A stretch of DNA of 64,000 nt, from NCBI RefSeq assembly GCF_013368755.1, contig NC_049566.1:1798001-1862000 (forward strand). Direction: 5' to 3'. The stretch's first letter is position 1, and the number at the start of each line of letters is the position of its first letter. Shown piece after piece: positions 22,999 through 35,104 of the stretch. This DNA is from Talaromyces rugulosus. Its lineage: Eukaryota; Ascomycota; Eurotiomycetes; Eurotiales; Trichocomaceae. A program made the translations under genes and the position numbers. The notes below the pieces were generated by a model. The model made no database searches. It worked only from the letters and a program-made list of their open reading frames with translations, and had not been told where the DNA came from.

Positions 22999-24723
22999 AT
23001 TGCCAGTGATGATTGATAGATGTCTGTAGAATTAGATATCAACCAAATTCATGGATGAATAATGCTTGGCATCGCCTGGCGAACTCCTACGTCATTCATC
23101 GAATCTATTTCCTAAAAGCGTATAAGCGTATAACAGTTATTAAATTAATGATAATAATACTCCGCATGAGTTGCAGGGATGAAACACCCGAGCCAAGCGC
23201 GTTCAGCAGCCTCACCTGAATGAGCTATCGAATGTTTGATGATAAGCAAGTCCGTGCATAGCTCTGTCGGAGCACCCTCATAGATGATGGAGAAAGACCA
23301 TACGGAGTATCGCTGTATCTTCTGTTCGAGCATAACTCCGACTCGTCGACCAATACGCGATTAATATTATCCGTCTGCAAGGGGCGCGGTTTTCTAGAGA
23401 TGCTGTGGTGTATGACGTCTGGGATGTTAGTGACAAATTACTCGAAGCTTGATTTGATCATCTGGCATCTGCCAATTCAACGGCAATCCACTTTCAAAGA
23501 GGTGCTCCATATTGCCCCTGTCAATCTTTTAGCAAAAATTAAACACAACAAACAAAAAAAATAATGAAAATTATCCACCCAGTGGCAGTGTTGTGGGGAG
23601 CGCAAATGACGCCACTAGAAGCGGTGCGGGTAAATTTGCAGTTCGTCGCGAGCCTTTGACAGGCTGGCGAACCGGTAGAGGAGTCGCAGGGTAATTGGAT
23701 GGATCCTCTAGTGGATGCTGGCCTGGGACCGAGGAAATGGACAGCGAATATCGAGGGCGATCGCCGGCGGTGGGCATGTCGATCGCTCACCAGAGACCAA
23801 AGTGTCCTCTACTCGCAAAGGCCGGGGGATGGCAGCCCATGACGTCGGAAACTCGCGGCGCTCGGTGATGGACAACCTGAAACACGCACCAAGGGGCGCC
23901 AAGTGGAGGCCAAAAGCGCGCGATCGCGCAGGCTCCATCGCCCATTGCTTGTATCAGACTCGCTCGCGGGACAAGCAGAGCACTAGGGCCCTGTCTTGTT
24001 GGCGAAAAAAAGGCCCTGGCTGCGGTGCTACCTCGCGGATCGAATCAGCGTTGGGAGCCGGGGACAGAGGGTCAGCGTCGGGCGATGAAAGGGACTGAGT
24101 GTGACGAAAAGGGGTGATGAAGAGGCTGAAGAGACGAAGAGTAATGATAAATAATGAAAGGTTGAGGTTGAGGTTGAGGCTGTGGGAGAGAAGGAGAAGA
24201 GCGAAAAGGGAAACCGCGGCAGAATTGTCCCCGCCCTCGTGGGCCGCTGCTCCTACTTCCCAATAATTCTGACTGTCCAAGCACCGTCGATCGTGAACGA
24301 ACTAACTGTCAATAGTAATTGTCGTTGGCGAAAGAACCAATAATTACTGCGCGTTCTCTCGGTTCTCAATCTTCGAGTCTGGCGTTCACCGAGGCGTCTA
24401 AACTCGCCCGCATACCTGAACTGACTATTGAGCATAATACTCCTCCTGGCTCTCCCTGTCGTCCTCTTTTCCTTCACTTCTGTACCTTGCGACCCGCGTA
24501 CTCCGTATTCCACCTCTGCTATGATTCATAGTTGTTGTGCCGGTCGGACAGTGCGTGCGCTCCCTCTTTTTTGTGCGAAAACTGCAACATCGTCACCGCA
24601 ACTGCCAGTCCGCTGCCGCTACTGCAACGTCGACAACATCGCATCTCGTCTAATGACCCCGGCGTCTTCGTCCACCTCTTGCGCTTCTTCCTGCTAAGCT
24701 CGTCGCTTACTCGACTCGACCTC
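22999..24723. other. intergenic with GC-rich promoter half
   Basis: About 1.7 kb. The left part is AT-rich; from 23580 to 24720 it becomes GC-rich with CpG and contains a short tandem repeat of GAGGTT-like units (about 24155-24182). Several overlapping frames on both strands there (for example 23715-24098 plus) have no domain and look compositional. The right part should be promoter and leader of the GT31 gene. Confidence 0.5.
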
Positions 24724-26176
24724 ATGCTTCCCCTTCGCCGAAAATCGCGTCGATGGATCCCATTTGCCGCGACGCTGCTTGGACTCTTGGTCGTGCTGCA
24801 GCTCCTGAGGGGCCCGCAATGGTCCATGCTAGCCGGGGCCGCGACGAGGAGCAGCGGTAGCGACACCAGTCGTAGCACAAACTCGGCTGTCTCGACAGAA
24901 ACGCCGGCCAATTCGCATCAATTCCTCTGTCCGTCAATGCCCGGCATCGAAGACGTCTTGGTTGTCCTCAAGACCGGCGTCACCGAGGCCCTCGACAAAG
25001 TCCCCGTCCACGCGAGGACAACATTCCGCTGCGTGCCCAACTACCTCGTCGTGTCCGACTATGAGGAAACCATCGAGGGCGTGCAGCTACACGATGTGCT
25101 AACCCATGTCCAAGACGGCGTCAAAGCGAACATTGAGGATTTCAATCTCTACAACCGGCTCAAAATATACGGCCGCCAAGGCCTGGTGGACGAGGATGCC
25201 ACGGAGGAAGAAAACGGCGTTTTTGGAATGCCCAACAACCCTGGCTGGAAGTTGGACAAGTGGAAGTTCCTGCCCATGATCGACGAAGCGCTCAAGATGA
25301 AGCCCACTGCCAAGTGGTTTGTCTTTATGGAGGCCGACACACACATTGTTTGGCCAAATTTGGTGCACTGGGTCACCCAGCTAAATCACCAAGAGCCACA
25401 TTACCTAGGCACGGAAACACAGATCGGAGAAGTCTTGTTCGCCCACGGCGGGTCTGGTTTCATCCTGTCCCAGACGGCAATGCGCCTGGCTTCTATGCAG
25501 CGCAAGACTTTTGTCGACGAATATGACGAATACACCGATTTGGAATGGGCCGGCGACATGGTCCTCGGAAAAGTGCTCAAAGATGCCGGAGTGGACTTGA
25601 CGTTTACCTGGCCTTTGCTGCAAAATGCGCGCTTGGGAGAAATCGAGCCGCTCACCAACAATTTCTATCGCCAACCGTGGTGTTGGCCCGTGGTCGGATT
25701 CCACCATCTGAGCCCGGAAGATGTGGAGCAGATGTGGAAGTTTGACCAAGACTGGTTTATTAAGGTGCGTCTTGCCTTTTTATTTATCTAGAGTATGCGT
25801 GACTAACAAAGAAATTTAGCGCCACCACAAATACCTTCTACACTCGGACGTTTTCCGCGAACGTCTACTCCCACAAATGACCGCCGGCATCCACCAAGAC
25901 TGGGACAACCTGGCTGGCGATCTTGTTGAAGATCCTTCCGTCGACACAGTCGTAGCATGCCGCAAATTCTGCGAAAAGGACGGGCTCTGTCGGCAGTTCA
26001 GCTTCCGATGGGACGAAGACCCGGACAACGGAGGCGTGCGACGACCAGAATGTCGCACATTCGAGTCCCCGCGACTCGGTGTTGCTAGAGAGGGCACACA
26101 GTCCGGCTGGATGATGACCAGAATAGAGCTTACATCCCGGGCCAGGGGATATTGCCAGTGGCCGGAATGGCAGTAA
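24724..26176 (+). CDS. family 31 glycosyltransferase, type II membrane protein
   Basis: Two exons (24724-25764, 25820-26176), 465 aa. A basic N-terminus (MLPLRRKSRRW) precedes a single membrane anchor at about residues 12-28, then a Ser/Thr-rich stem: the layout of a Golgi glycosyltransferase. The catalytic region carries the GT31-type stretch WKLDKWKFLPMI, AKWFVFMEADTH with the E-A-D-T-H metal site (203-207), GSGFILSQTAM and DMVLGKVLKDAGV. The family includes core-1 galactosyltransferases; fungal members are uncharacterised beta-glycosyltransferases. The second exon adds a cysteine-containing PAN/apple-like tail (VACRKFCEKDGLCRQFSF) absent from animal relatives. The frame is open upstream; I chose ATG 24724 because the anchor follows at once. 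Confidence 0.88.
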
Positions 26177-26566
26177 TTTTTTTCTTCTTTTTGCTACAAC
26201 CTTTCTGTTTTTTTGCTTTTCTTTGTTTCAGCCTCGAAGGCTATATTTGGAGTGTTATGTTGGGATAGAAGTGACAACCTGTATACTAACAGAGGCATAG
26301 CTATGGCGTTGACTGATTGTTTTTGTTTTGGGATGGAGTTATTTTATACAATCGTTGTTATTCATTGGGAAGTCATTAGGAAGACTCTCACATTTGTTCC
26401 TAGACAGCAGTCATACCCACCGCAAGTACTGGGAGGGTCATTCATTCGCTTGATGAATATTATTTAATTCTATGATCACTGATTAATCCTTGCACATGTC
26501 TGGTTCTAACATTTGAATACTAAATCAGTCTACCACCCTATAGGAGAAGAAAAGGGGGGGGGGAGA
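26177..26566. other. intergenic, convergent gene ends
   Basis: 390 bp between the stops of the GT31 gene and the minus-strand Cab2 gene. A run of G lies near 26555-26563. Nothing coding. Confidence 0.5.
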
Positions 26567-27808
26567 CTATTTATTAACAGACTTAATCCGCTGCGTATGC
26601 AACTTGACCAGCTCCGGAATAATCATACTTTCAATCTCCACCCCACGACCCTCTTCCTCCTCGTTTCTGCGAGGCTCGGCGTTACCATCTTCCTGCGTCT
26701 TATCGGTCGTCTTGCTCCCCTCTGCAAGACCGATTTGGTTCTCCTCGCCAGAGATGGATTTACTCCTGCGTGTCTTTGGCACGCGGATCCAGCGCTCATG
26801 CGGTGCTTCGGGGGTGACAAAGACAACTTCCCATTTCCGGGTCGACAGCAGGTTGCCAATGACGAGATGATGTGCGTAGCGCTGCAGCGACGTGCGCGCC
26901 TTGTAGACAAGCAGGTTTGGGTCTGTCTCCAGCTTGAAGCTGACAATCATGCTACCCTGAGGCGCCCAGCCGTCGACTAGGCGGTGCAGGAATTTGGGGA
27001 CCGGGTCGAGGTCGATGATGAGTTTTTTGGACTTGGTGCTTGGTTGTGGGTCGTTGTAGCCGGTGTATACTTCGTCCGAAGAAGAAGAAGATTGTTCATT
27101 GAGAGGATTGTTGTTGTTAGACACGTCGGACGGAATCTCCGACGACTGGATCTTGTGCTCGGCCATGCGGTCGCGCGGAATGAAGAAATCGCTGACGGCG
27201 GCGGCCAGGTAGAACAGCGCGTTCGCGCCCAACGGTTTCATGATGTTGGCCAGCGCGCGCAGCTCAAAGATGTACTCAGTCACCGTCGTGAACGGGAGGA
27301 TAAGCAGCATGTTGTTCTGCTTTGCGGTGCGGTACTTGCGCAGCACGTCGCGCATCGCATTCTGATACTCGTCGCGCACGACGATAGAAGACGAAGGGGA
27401 CTCGTCCAGAAAGTCCAGGAAGCAGTTGGTCGAGTGGCTGTAGTGGCGAGAGTATGGCAGTAGGGAAAACTGGCGGTGCAGGAATATCACCGCATAGCCA
27501 TTTTCAAGAAAACGCTCTGCAGAGGCAGCGCCTCGCGTGCCAGCCGAGAAGTTGTCGATGAAGCGCACTGTTTGGTTTTCGAGCTGTTCTTGTTAGCTTT
27601 GAATTCATACATATGTAATATTTAAAAGGGTAAAAACCGGAACTGTTGTCCCCCCGCTGGTCACAAGCACGACTCGACGCTTCTTCTCGACCTGCAGCTC
27701 GACAAAGGCACGAGCTAAGGTTTCATGCTTCGGCAACGCCTTGGGCGGAGGGTGGTTGTTAAAGTAGTTGGACTCTGGGGTGTCGACGTGTTCTTGATTG
27801 TCGGCCAT
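26567..27808 (-). CDS. cab2: phosphopantothenate--cysteine ligase
   Basis: Two exons (27808-27638, 27583-26567), 395 aa. The enzyme joins cysteine to 4'-phosphopantothenate in the second step of coenzyme A synthesis; eukaryotes carry it as a protein separate from the decarboxylase (yeast Cab2, human PPCS). Signatures: VVLVTSGGTTVPLE across the splice junction, then VRFIDNFSAGTRGAASAERF, AVIFLHRQFSLLPYSRHY, ALFYLAAAVSDFFIP and KLETDPNLLVYKA. Two low-complexity inserts (Asn/Ser-rich near the middle, and a Lys/Glu/Arg-rich one before the last 20 residues) are typical of filamentous fungi. The protein ends with a helix (IIPELVKLHTQRI). No targeting signal is present, so it is cytosolic. Confidence 0.93.
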
Positions 27809-28489
27809 TTTGATACTCGGAGTGTGAATATACTCTAGACGTCAAGTCTATGCAAACAACCCATCAATTGGACCACCTTCAACAGCAGAAAGATATCAAT
27901 CTAGTCTAGAGACCACACGTATACTCCAATTATACCAATAATAACTGGCACTCAATCTCTGTATCAAAAATCAGTCAACGCTCAACAGCCGTCTTCACCA
28001 GCCAATGCGGGGTCTAGTGTTGACCCACCAAAAATTGGCTTCTCAGCGGAGTTTCCGATGGTACCGACGGATTTCGGGTTTGCGATAGAGATAGATGAAG
28101 GAATTATTTATGATATGCGAAGAAGACGAGGATGAAGCACAGGGAGATGGAAGAAGGAGAGAGAGAGAAAACACACCCTCGGTTGTTCGGCTGCTTTTTA
28201 TGATCCGCGGGTGATCAGATGTACGATGTAGATGAGATACCTCCAGGCGTCCGCCCCAATCAGTTATAGTATGGAGGAATTAATTATGGACTTGATGAGA
28301 AATAAATTGGTTGCCTGGACGGTGGGTTTGCCTCGGCGCTAATCATTTTTTTCTATCTATACAGTCTACGAATTGACAATATTGAAGTGAAGAGTATATT
28401 CATTATTCGTATCAAAAAGTGTAAACCCTCAACAAGTATGCAAGTCATTAAAAATGCCATTACAACGAAAGAAGTCAGAGCAAAAAACC
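27809..28489. other. intergenic, promoter of cab2 side
   Basis: About 680 bp between the Cab2 start and the 3' end of Atg29. Purine-rich GA repeats (GAGAGAGAGAGA, about 28158-28169) on the plus strand are a pyrimidine tract on the transcribed side. No coding sequence is recognised. Confidence 0.45.
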
Positions 28490-30039
28490 TTATAAATACC
28501 GACTACGAAGAGCTTGGCTGATTGTGCTCATCCGACTGGTCATGCCTCCATGCTGCATGTTACTAGCAAGTGCTTCTTCGAGAGCCGACTGCGTGACGCT
28601 AGCATCTGCAAGATATCAGCAATTATCCTAGCACATTTTATTGTGTATTTACATACCGTCCAAGTCGCTGAAGCTGCTGCCCATGCTTGGTGTTTCCTCG
28701 CTGCTCTGATTAGCGGAGCCTGTTCGAGCTGAATCCTGACGTGCCAGATTCGCGACTCGTCGCGGACTGAGCGGTCCTGAAGGTCGCTGTGGCCCGGACC
28801 GTGGGCTCCCACCGGCTGCGCCAGAGCTGGCCGAGCTGTCTAGGCTGGTCAATTCGCGTCGATGGGGCGGAACATGTCCCGCTGGTGGTCTCCGTTGTGC
28901 TTCTGCAGTCCGGGCTTCTTGACGAAGGGTTGAATTCATGTGCTGGGTGCCGGGCGCTGTTTGGTGAGACAAGGGAAGGAAAGCCGGCGATTCATCCTCG
29001 TCCTCCTCTTCATCGTCTCTCAAGCCCGGCTTGTGCATGGAGAACTTTCCGAACCGGCGAGCTCCTGGAATCCTTCGATTTGATATTTCTTCATCGGACT
29101 CGGATTCGGAATCTGATTCTTCTGAGGATTCTGGTGAGCTCTTTTCTTCCATCCTTGTTGCTTTCTGTAGAACGGCTAGAGTTGGTCGTTCCCGTCTTGT
29201 TGAAGGGCGTCTAGCTGACGGCTCCTGCGTTTTGGCTGCAGTCGTATCCTCTATGGGTTGCTCGAGGGCGGCTTGGGTCTGCATGACAGTATTTGAAGAG
29301 CTCGTTCGAATAGAAGACGCTATGATTGTTAGAGGGTGAGCTAGCTAGCTTCGTTGGATAAATTCAGTCCTACCTTTAGGCTTAACTGTAGATGAAGCAC
29401 TTTCTGTCCGTGATGGCTGATTTTCTCGCTGCAGTGCCGACAATCGTGATGGTACACGCGAACCTACCTCTATTAGAGATGGTGTAGCTACAGCGTACAT
29501 GATAACTACTTACCTCCACTGCCGACACGCTTCATGGCCTGTCCTCCCAATGCACCGCTTCCAGAAACTGAGCCAAGCACCGGTGATGGCGCAGCAGCCT
29601 GCGTGTTTCCCACCTTACGCATCTGCGCTCGGACTTGGGACAGCTGCCGATCGTAGAGCCATGCTGCTTGCTGGAGAAGAAAGGAGAGCGTGACGTTGAA
29701 CTCATCGGCACTGAATCATCAAATGTTAGATTTTGTCATTTTGATTGACAAAGAACGGCCTACATTGCTTTCCCTAGGAAATATTAGCTAGGTTCTTGCT
29801 ATAGAGAGAGCTTCCAGGCATACAGTCTATATCGTCCCCCTTTGCGGGCCGCGACAGGATTTCCCATAGCGCGCGGTCTTTAACAGAGTTCCAGTCAGGC
29901 TAGATAGTCAGCAAGTTTCTCGGCATGTTTCGAGTAATGTCGGCCTTACAGGTGGAGGGTCGATGAAATCGCCCCGAGGAAATGGCAGCCGCACAAAGAC
30001 TGTATACTGGGTGCCGGGCGTTGGGGCTAGCGGAGCCAT
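28490..30039 (-). CDS. atg29: autophagy-related protein 29
   Basis: Seven exons (30039-29950, 29899-29824, 29773-29764, 29710-29514, 29463-29374, 29319-28657, 28605-28490), 413 aa. Atg29 works with Atg17 and Atg31 at the pre-autophagosomal site to start bulk autophagy. The conserved N-terminal domain is clear: YTVFVRLPFPRGDFIDPPP, WNSVKDRALWEILS, DWKAIADEFNVTLSFLLQQA and WLYDRQLSQVRAQMRKVG. Exon 3 is a 10-nt microexon (29773-29764); only by including it do phases match and the DWKAIADEF sequence appear. The remaining two thirds is Ser/Pro/Glu-rich and disordered, with an acidic run (SPESSEESDSESESDEEI), as in other filamentous fungi; in yeast this tail is phosphorylated. It ends with the short helix ISQALRSRYL. 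Confidence 0.92.
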
Positions 30040-31191
30040 GCTTAGTAGCCAGTGGAAGTTGGCTAAGCTTGATAGTCTCTGTTAACGAGTGCTTCGAGAT
30101 GCGAGCATGATATCATCTGGGGGGATGTAAACGGAATGCCAGCATGAGGGACTCTGGAGCATGAGATCGCCGTCATCAGGGTGGTTGCGCTAGCCGTTTA
30201 CAGTTAGTGGAAGTATATACACTAGTGCATATCAGGGATAGCGTCTTATAACAAAACAATCAACCAGGAAGTATATCAGAAAGAAGATGATAAATGTATC
30301 TTATGTTCATCTGCATGGATATCGACATTCTTTGTTTACCAGATGCAATGCAATGGCATAGAGGGTTATTCTACCAACCGTTTCGTACGAACAGGTACAG
30401 GGGTAACTAATTCGACATACTAGGGATCGATCTACTCCTGTCAAGCTCTGGTACCTAGGATTCTCAGAGGATAGCCTCGCAGTTGCTGTATACAGCCAAT
30501 TTGAATCCTGCGGGCGGAGAGAAATGTTTTGCAGCACTATATAGTGCAATGACTGGTACCTGCAGTCATCAATTTATCGCGTGCGTCGTCTATCGTAAGC
30601 TTACGTCAATAGTGCCTGATAAATAGAGTTTCGTGCTCTCCAGACCGGATCTTGCAGGAGACTATGACGGCACTAATCCTCCAATCTACTACTAGTCCAG
30701 TCATCATATCGCAGGAGTATACTTACGAAGTACGTACTCTGTAAGTAGTAATACGGACTGGGTCGGACCGCGACCACGTGGAACCCCCTAATAGTGGAGT
30801 CCCTGGAGAAGCGAACCGAGAGCGCACTCGCACTCTTGACTCACTCTGTACACTACGGAGCAGAGCATATCACGCTCACCTGCACCAGGGCACACTAGAC
30901 GGTATCGGGCTCCAGATTAATTTCCAGCGCGAAATAACAATCGTCACCGCTGCTTGCATCACCGGGTTGGCAGACCTCATCTGACCCGGAGATCGCTAGC
31001 TAGTTGGTAATCACAGCCCCCAAGACATTCTCACACAGCTAGCTATCTTCGCTCGCCCTGCTTCATCTGATGCCACCAACCCATCGGTGGGGCCCCTGAT
31101 CCCCCGCCCAAAAGGGCCCCTCTCCGAATTTCTGCCTTTACTCTACTTAATAGATGGAAGCTGCGCTGCTGCGACATTGCCCAGAGCCATC
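30040..31191. other. divergent promoter region, no gene recognised
   Basis: 1.15 kb between the divergently transcribed Atg29 and coiled-coil genes. Frames at 30307-30549 (minus) and 30778-30984 (plus) show no domain. It should contain both promoters. Confidence 0.5.
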
Positions 31192-32763
31192 ATGGCTTCA
31201 GGAGAGGAGTCCTCGTCCTCGATCGACGACGATCGCTATCGGGCCGAAGTGCTTGGCCTCGACGGCGACGAGACCGAAGACCGGATTGAGGCGCGCCTAA
31301 TTACCGACGCCACCGACCTGGGCCTGCGAGTGCCTGACATCCAGATCGCCGCGTCGCTGGCCGCCTCAATCAGCGCCGGATTCCTGGATATCATTTCGTC
31401 TTCGTCTTCGTCGACATCGACGCCAACGAGGTCGTCACTCGCGCATAGCTCGCTTCCGGATGTTGCCAGGGGCAGTGGTGCTGTCACTACTGCGGCGTCC
31501 ATTGACCACCTCACGAGCTCCTTTTCCGATACCACGCTCTCCGACCGCGACCATTCCGACAGTATTCCGTCCATTGATTCCTCGTCAACCTGCCCGACAT
31601 CGATCAGCTCATACGACGGCCGACCGTCGCTGCACAATGAGCGGTATGCACGGGGCCAGCGCAATTCGCACTCGGGCGTGGCCAGGTCGACGGAGCGGAA
31701 ACGGTCGAGTTTCATCCATGCCATCGGCAAGCCGTTTCGCAGGCGTCGGATGCCGTCGGCCATCATCTTGCCGCCGGATGCGCAGGTTGTGCTGAGAAGA
31801 GAAGGCGGGGATAGTACGATGCTTGTGGAAACGAAAACGGTGACGCCGTCGAGGGTCGAGAACCCCGCGGCTCAAGAAAAAGTGCATGTCGAAGTGCCGG
31901 TCTTTGACGAGGCGTCGATGCAGAGGAGTCTGGACAATGAGCAATTGAGAGACATGTTCAGCAGGCACAAGGCCATCAGGCTACGTTTTGTCCGGCTACA
32001 AAATGATGTGCTAGACACGTTGAAAGGGAAACATCTCGCCGTGATCGCCCAGCAGAAGATTAGAAATGAGAGTGCGGAAAGGGAAAAGGAGAAGCAGGTA
32101 AGGATCACAATACCATTGTGCACGTGTATTAAAACTAATTAAGTCTAGAATAACGCTCACATTGCCCGAATGGAAGAGCGCCAGCTCGAGATTGAGATAG
32201 ACCAAATCAAAGAATTCGACAAAGCGAAACGACACTCTGAAATCCGCATCAAACATATGGAAGGATACTTCCACACGCCTAGCCCTCCGGCTTCACCGGC
32301 TCTAGGATCAGAAAATGGATCCGATGCTGCTGCCCGCTCCAACCGAACAGTGACCCAGCGGCAAAAGGAGCAGCTTGCTCAAGAATACCTTGACCGAGAC
32401 TCGATGAACCAGCTGCACGACGCGCGGGTCAAGGTGCTGCGAGAGCGCCAAGAGCGACAACTGCAAGAAACAACTGCGCGTCTCCAGAACGAACTCGAGG
32501 CTCTAATCAACGGCAACACGGACAGTATAGCCGACCTCGAGCGCGATCACCAGCGCGAGGAGCAGGAGATTCTGCAAGCCTTTGACAGCAAGAAGAACAA
32601 GCTACGGTGGCGCTGGAATATAGAAGAAGCCATCTTGCGCAAGAAACTACAGCAGCGCGACGGAAAGCCGTATGGACCGCTACCGACAATCTCGTTCAGC
32701 TGTCCAGACGACGAAGCGCCGATTCTGAGGAATCCGTTTGCCGATTCGCAGACGCCACAATGA
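31192..32763 (+). CDS. coiled-coil protein of unknown function
   Basis: Two exons (31192-32097, 32149-32763), 506 aa. I do not recognise a domain. The N-terminal half is Ser/Thr/Asp-rich and probably disordered, with a basic patch (KPFRRRRMPSAIILPPD) around residue 185. From about residue 245 the sequence becomes a long amphipathic, charged helix: FSRHKAIRLRFVRLQNDVL, then KIRNESAEREKEKQ into ARMEERQLEIEIDQIKEFDK and later RQKEQLAQEYLDRD. It ends with a DDEAPILRNPFADSQ-like tail. The shape suggests a cytoskeletal, trafficking or scaffold role, but that is only form. ATG 31192 has a suitable context (ATCATGG) and the upstream frame is unconvincing. Confidence 0.75.
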
Positions 32764-33028
32764 TTTTTTTTCCCCTTATATATACTATTTCATTTTGTAT
32801 CATATACCCCGGGGGCATGTTGCTTAGCGATTAATTAGCCTTGCGATACCCATTACGCCCGCACCTTGCCATCCTCCTGCATAGCGATTACGTCTATTAT
32901 CTACATTGTATCTATTCAATATTTATATAAATCAATTCTTCCTTTAGAAGTTCACAGAACGATTCTAGTCTCTGTCAGAGTAAATTTCAATGATATAGTA
33001 GAATGGCTTATATGAATATATTTCAACG

Positions 33029-34004
33029 TCACGTCCGTGCTAATCTGCTCACGAGAGACTCAATTCGACGATCCCCCCCTGTCAAAACATCCTCGGTTCG
33101 CTTGTCGCGCCCCTGGTCGCCAATAACCACTGCACGTTCGACCAGACCCGAGTTTGATATCTTGAACCTCCCGACCCGGCCATCGCGCCATTCCAGCCGC
33201 GCGTATCTCGATTCTAGCGAGGTCGCAGCAAGCGAGGACAGCGCCGATTGATTTTTTTGGGACGTGTCGGTTTCCGAAAGACCAAGGTTCTCCTGGAGCC
33301 ATGTGATCGAATCGCGACGGAGATGCCATGCCGCCAGTTCCTTTCTTAAATGGCGAACAAACGACTTGAGATCTTGTTTCCTCGTCCTGTCCGGTTTCAG
33401 AACACTTCCTGATTCGGTTGCACGTCGCTGAGGCCGCGGTACAGGTAGATACCGAAGGGCCAGTTTTTCAATCGGAATAAAGGCAGGAACCGTATGTCGA
33501 TAAACAGACAAGCGAGGCGGCGACGACTCGCTCTTATTATTATTATTTGCGCCGCTCCTTTCGCGCCGCAGAAGGACGTAATACGGCTTGGTGAATTTGC
33601 CGCTTCGCTCACACACGTCTATCCGGACTCCCAACAGATTCGGTGAGTCCGAGTATGGATTCGGGTCCTTCCATGGGAACGTAGTAGTGGAGAAGGCCAG
33701 GCGGTGGTAGTTTGTTTCGCGGTGGTCGCGCGCACTGTCGAGCACGGGGACCAGGTCGCGGCCAGCAGCGGACGAAGCGTTGACGCTTTCTTCAATTCTC
33801 TGGCGTATATGGTCTGACGAAACGAGGTTTGCGGACAGGTAGCGACGGCGGTTCTGGTAGTTTTTGACTGTGACGGTCAGTACTCTGCTCTAGAAAGTAT
33901 TCACTCTCAAGTGTCAGACACGCACTCTCGTTTTTTATTTTGGTGATTTCGGACTCTAGCCTCGAGAGAGAGCCGTCCACGCTGGAAATTGACTCGCTGT
34001 CCAT
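33029..34004 (-). CDS. CENP-O/Mcm21 kinetochore protein
   Basis: Two exons (34004-33926, 33882-33029), 310 aa. It resembles the fungal 'Cenp-O kinetochore centromere component' family (yeast Mcm21), part of the inner-kinetochore COMA/CCAN complex that links centromeric nucleosomes to outer kinetochore proteins. The N-terminus is a short coiled coil (SLSRLESEITKIKNE). The domain core contains HRLAFSTTTFPW, NLLGVRIDVCERSGKF, PYYVLLRR, HTVPAFIPIEKLALRYL and FVRHLRKELAAWHLRRD, matching the order in that family. The intron (43 nt) is very short and its acceptor was chosen by phase, so the junction around residues 26-28 is uncertain; a longer N-terminus from ATG 34106 is possible. The C-terminus (GDRRIESLVSRLART) is basic. 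Confidence 0.75.
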
Positions 34005-34564
34005 TGTTGCGGTGTGGTGCAATTGTCCAAGTTGATTATCGTGGTTGAACTCGTTGTTTTGTTTTGCCTGGCCCAATCCGGTAAGCGTGCTGACATCGCG
34101 TCGCACGTGATATTAATTGATTACGTAACAATACTTACTAATAATTTCGATGTTCTCTTCAGTCGAATACACCACCAGTTTTAGATCTTAGTTACTTTAC
34201 CACATCCTAAGTTTATTTGAATTTTTTATTAAGGGGGATAACTGAACAACATAAAGCAACAAGAAAGCTATCATTAAAGCGAAATAGACATGTAGCTTCT
34301 AAAAACGCAAATCACCTATTATAAGAGATTAAAAAGATAGTATTAATAAAAGAAAAATAAAACAAACTATTTTTTGAGATTCAACTATTGATATTAAATT
34401 AAGACCAATAGCCGACGTAAGCAGCTGTCTTCTGTTCGTTATTTTCCGTGCTTATAAACGTCACCGGATCCTTCGGCTAAGAGTTAAGAAAAGTTCTTTG
34501 ACAGACGAATGCGTTTGTGGGAGAGAAGTATTTTGGCAGACAGAGAGAAAAGTCCTAATAGCTT
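34005..34564. other. AT-rich intergenic stretch
   Basis: About 560 bp, strongly AT-rich from 34140 to 34400 with A/T runs. No coding potential seen. It borders a point-mutated pseudogene, so RIP may have acted here. Confidence 0.45.
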
Positions 34565-35104
34565 TCAACCAAAACAGCAGACGGGACCGCTTAGGTGGGA
34601 ACACACCCAGTTTCGCGAATAAATTTTCTTGCGATGTGATGCATGTGGTCCAGATCTAGGGAGAAAGTGTCGTTCGGATTCTGACCAGTCGGGGTACATG
34701 GTTTTCGTCCCGTTCACATGTCTCGATGCAACCGAAAATCCGGTTCTGGGAGTGAACTTAACGATTAGTGCAAGCTTGACGGTTGGCTTGCCGCCAACCA
34801 GCTTGACTTTCGACACTGATCAACCACATTCGCAGACGATGGTGGGCAGTCTTGATTCGTGTGGAATGACACACAGGTCAGGCTCTTTGTGGGATTGTTC
34901 GTATGGTTCTTCAAAAGGAGAGCTGTCTGATGTGATTTTGCCAGAAAAGTCTAACTTTAATTTCATCAAAAAGCCAAGTGCAAAGTCAGCATACCAGGGC
35001 TTACCCAACACTTGGATATTTCTACGTTCAAGAAAAGAGATCCAACTTGCGGGTCTCATCTCGCCAATGGCGACGTTGATCCAGTCTCCGAGGCATTCGT
35101 GCAA
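34565..35104 (-). pseudogene. degraded copy of a fungal Uma2/PD-(D/E)XK-like nuclease-fold family
   Basis: A minus-strand frame from 35104 reads ECLGDWINVAIGEMRPASWI and later LPTIVCECG, then TGA at 34822-34820, then SVSKVKLVGGKPTVKLALIV and KFTPRTGF in the same frame. A V-x-E-C-G-W-S motif followed by a variable loop and VKLALLVKF is a hallmark I associate with a very large ascomycete family of predicted restriction-endonuclease fold. The stop sits exactly where the Trp codon TGG is expected, a G-to-A change. Further down a one-base shift is needed to read the better C-terminus (TFSLDLDHMHHIARKFI). An acceptor-like CTAG precedes 35104, so an upstream exon once existed. The function of the family is unknown. 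Confidence 0.65.

Noticed and set aside
23715..24098. 127-codon plus-strand frame and its antisense partners
   Set aside because: GC-rich composition keeps several frames open at once on both strands; no domain is present.
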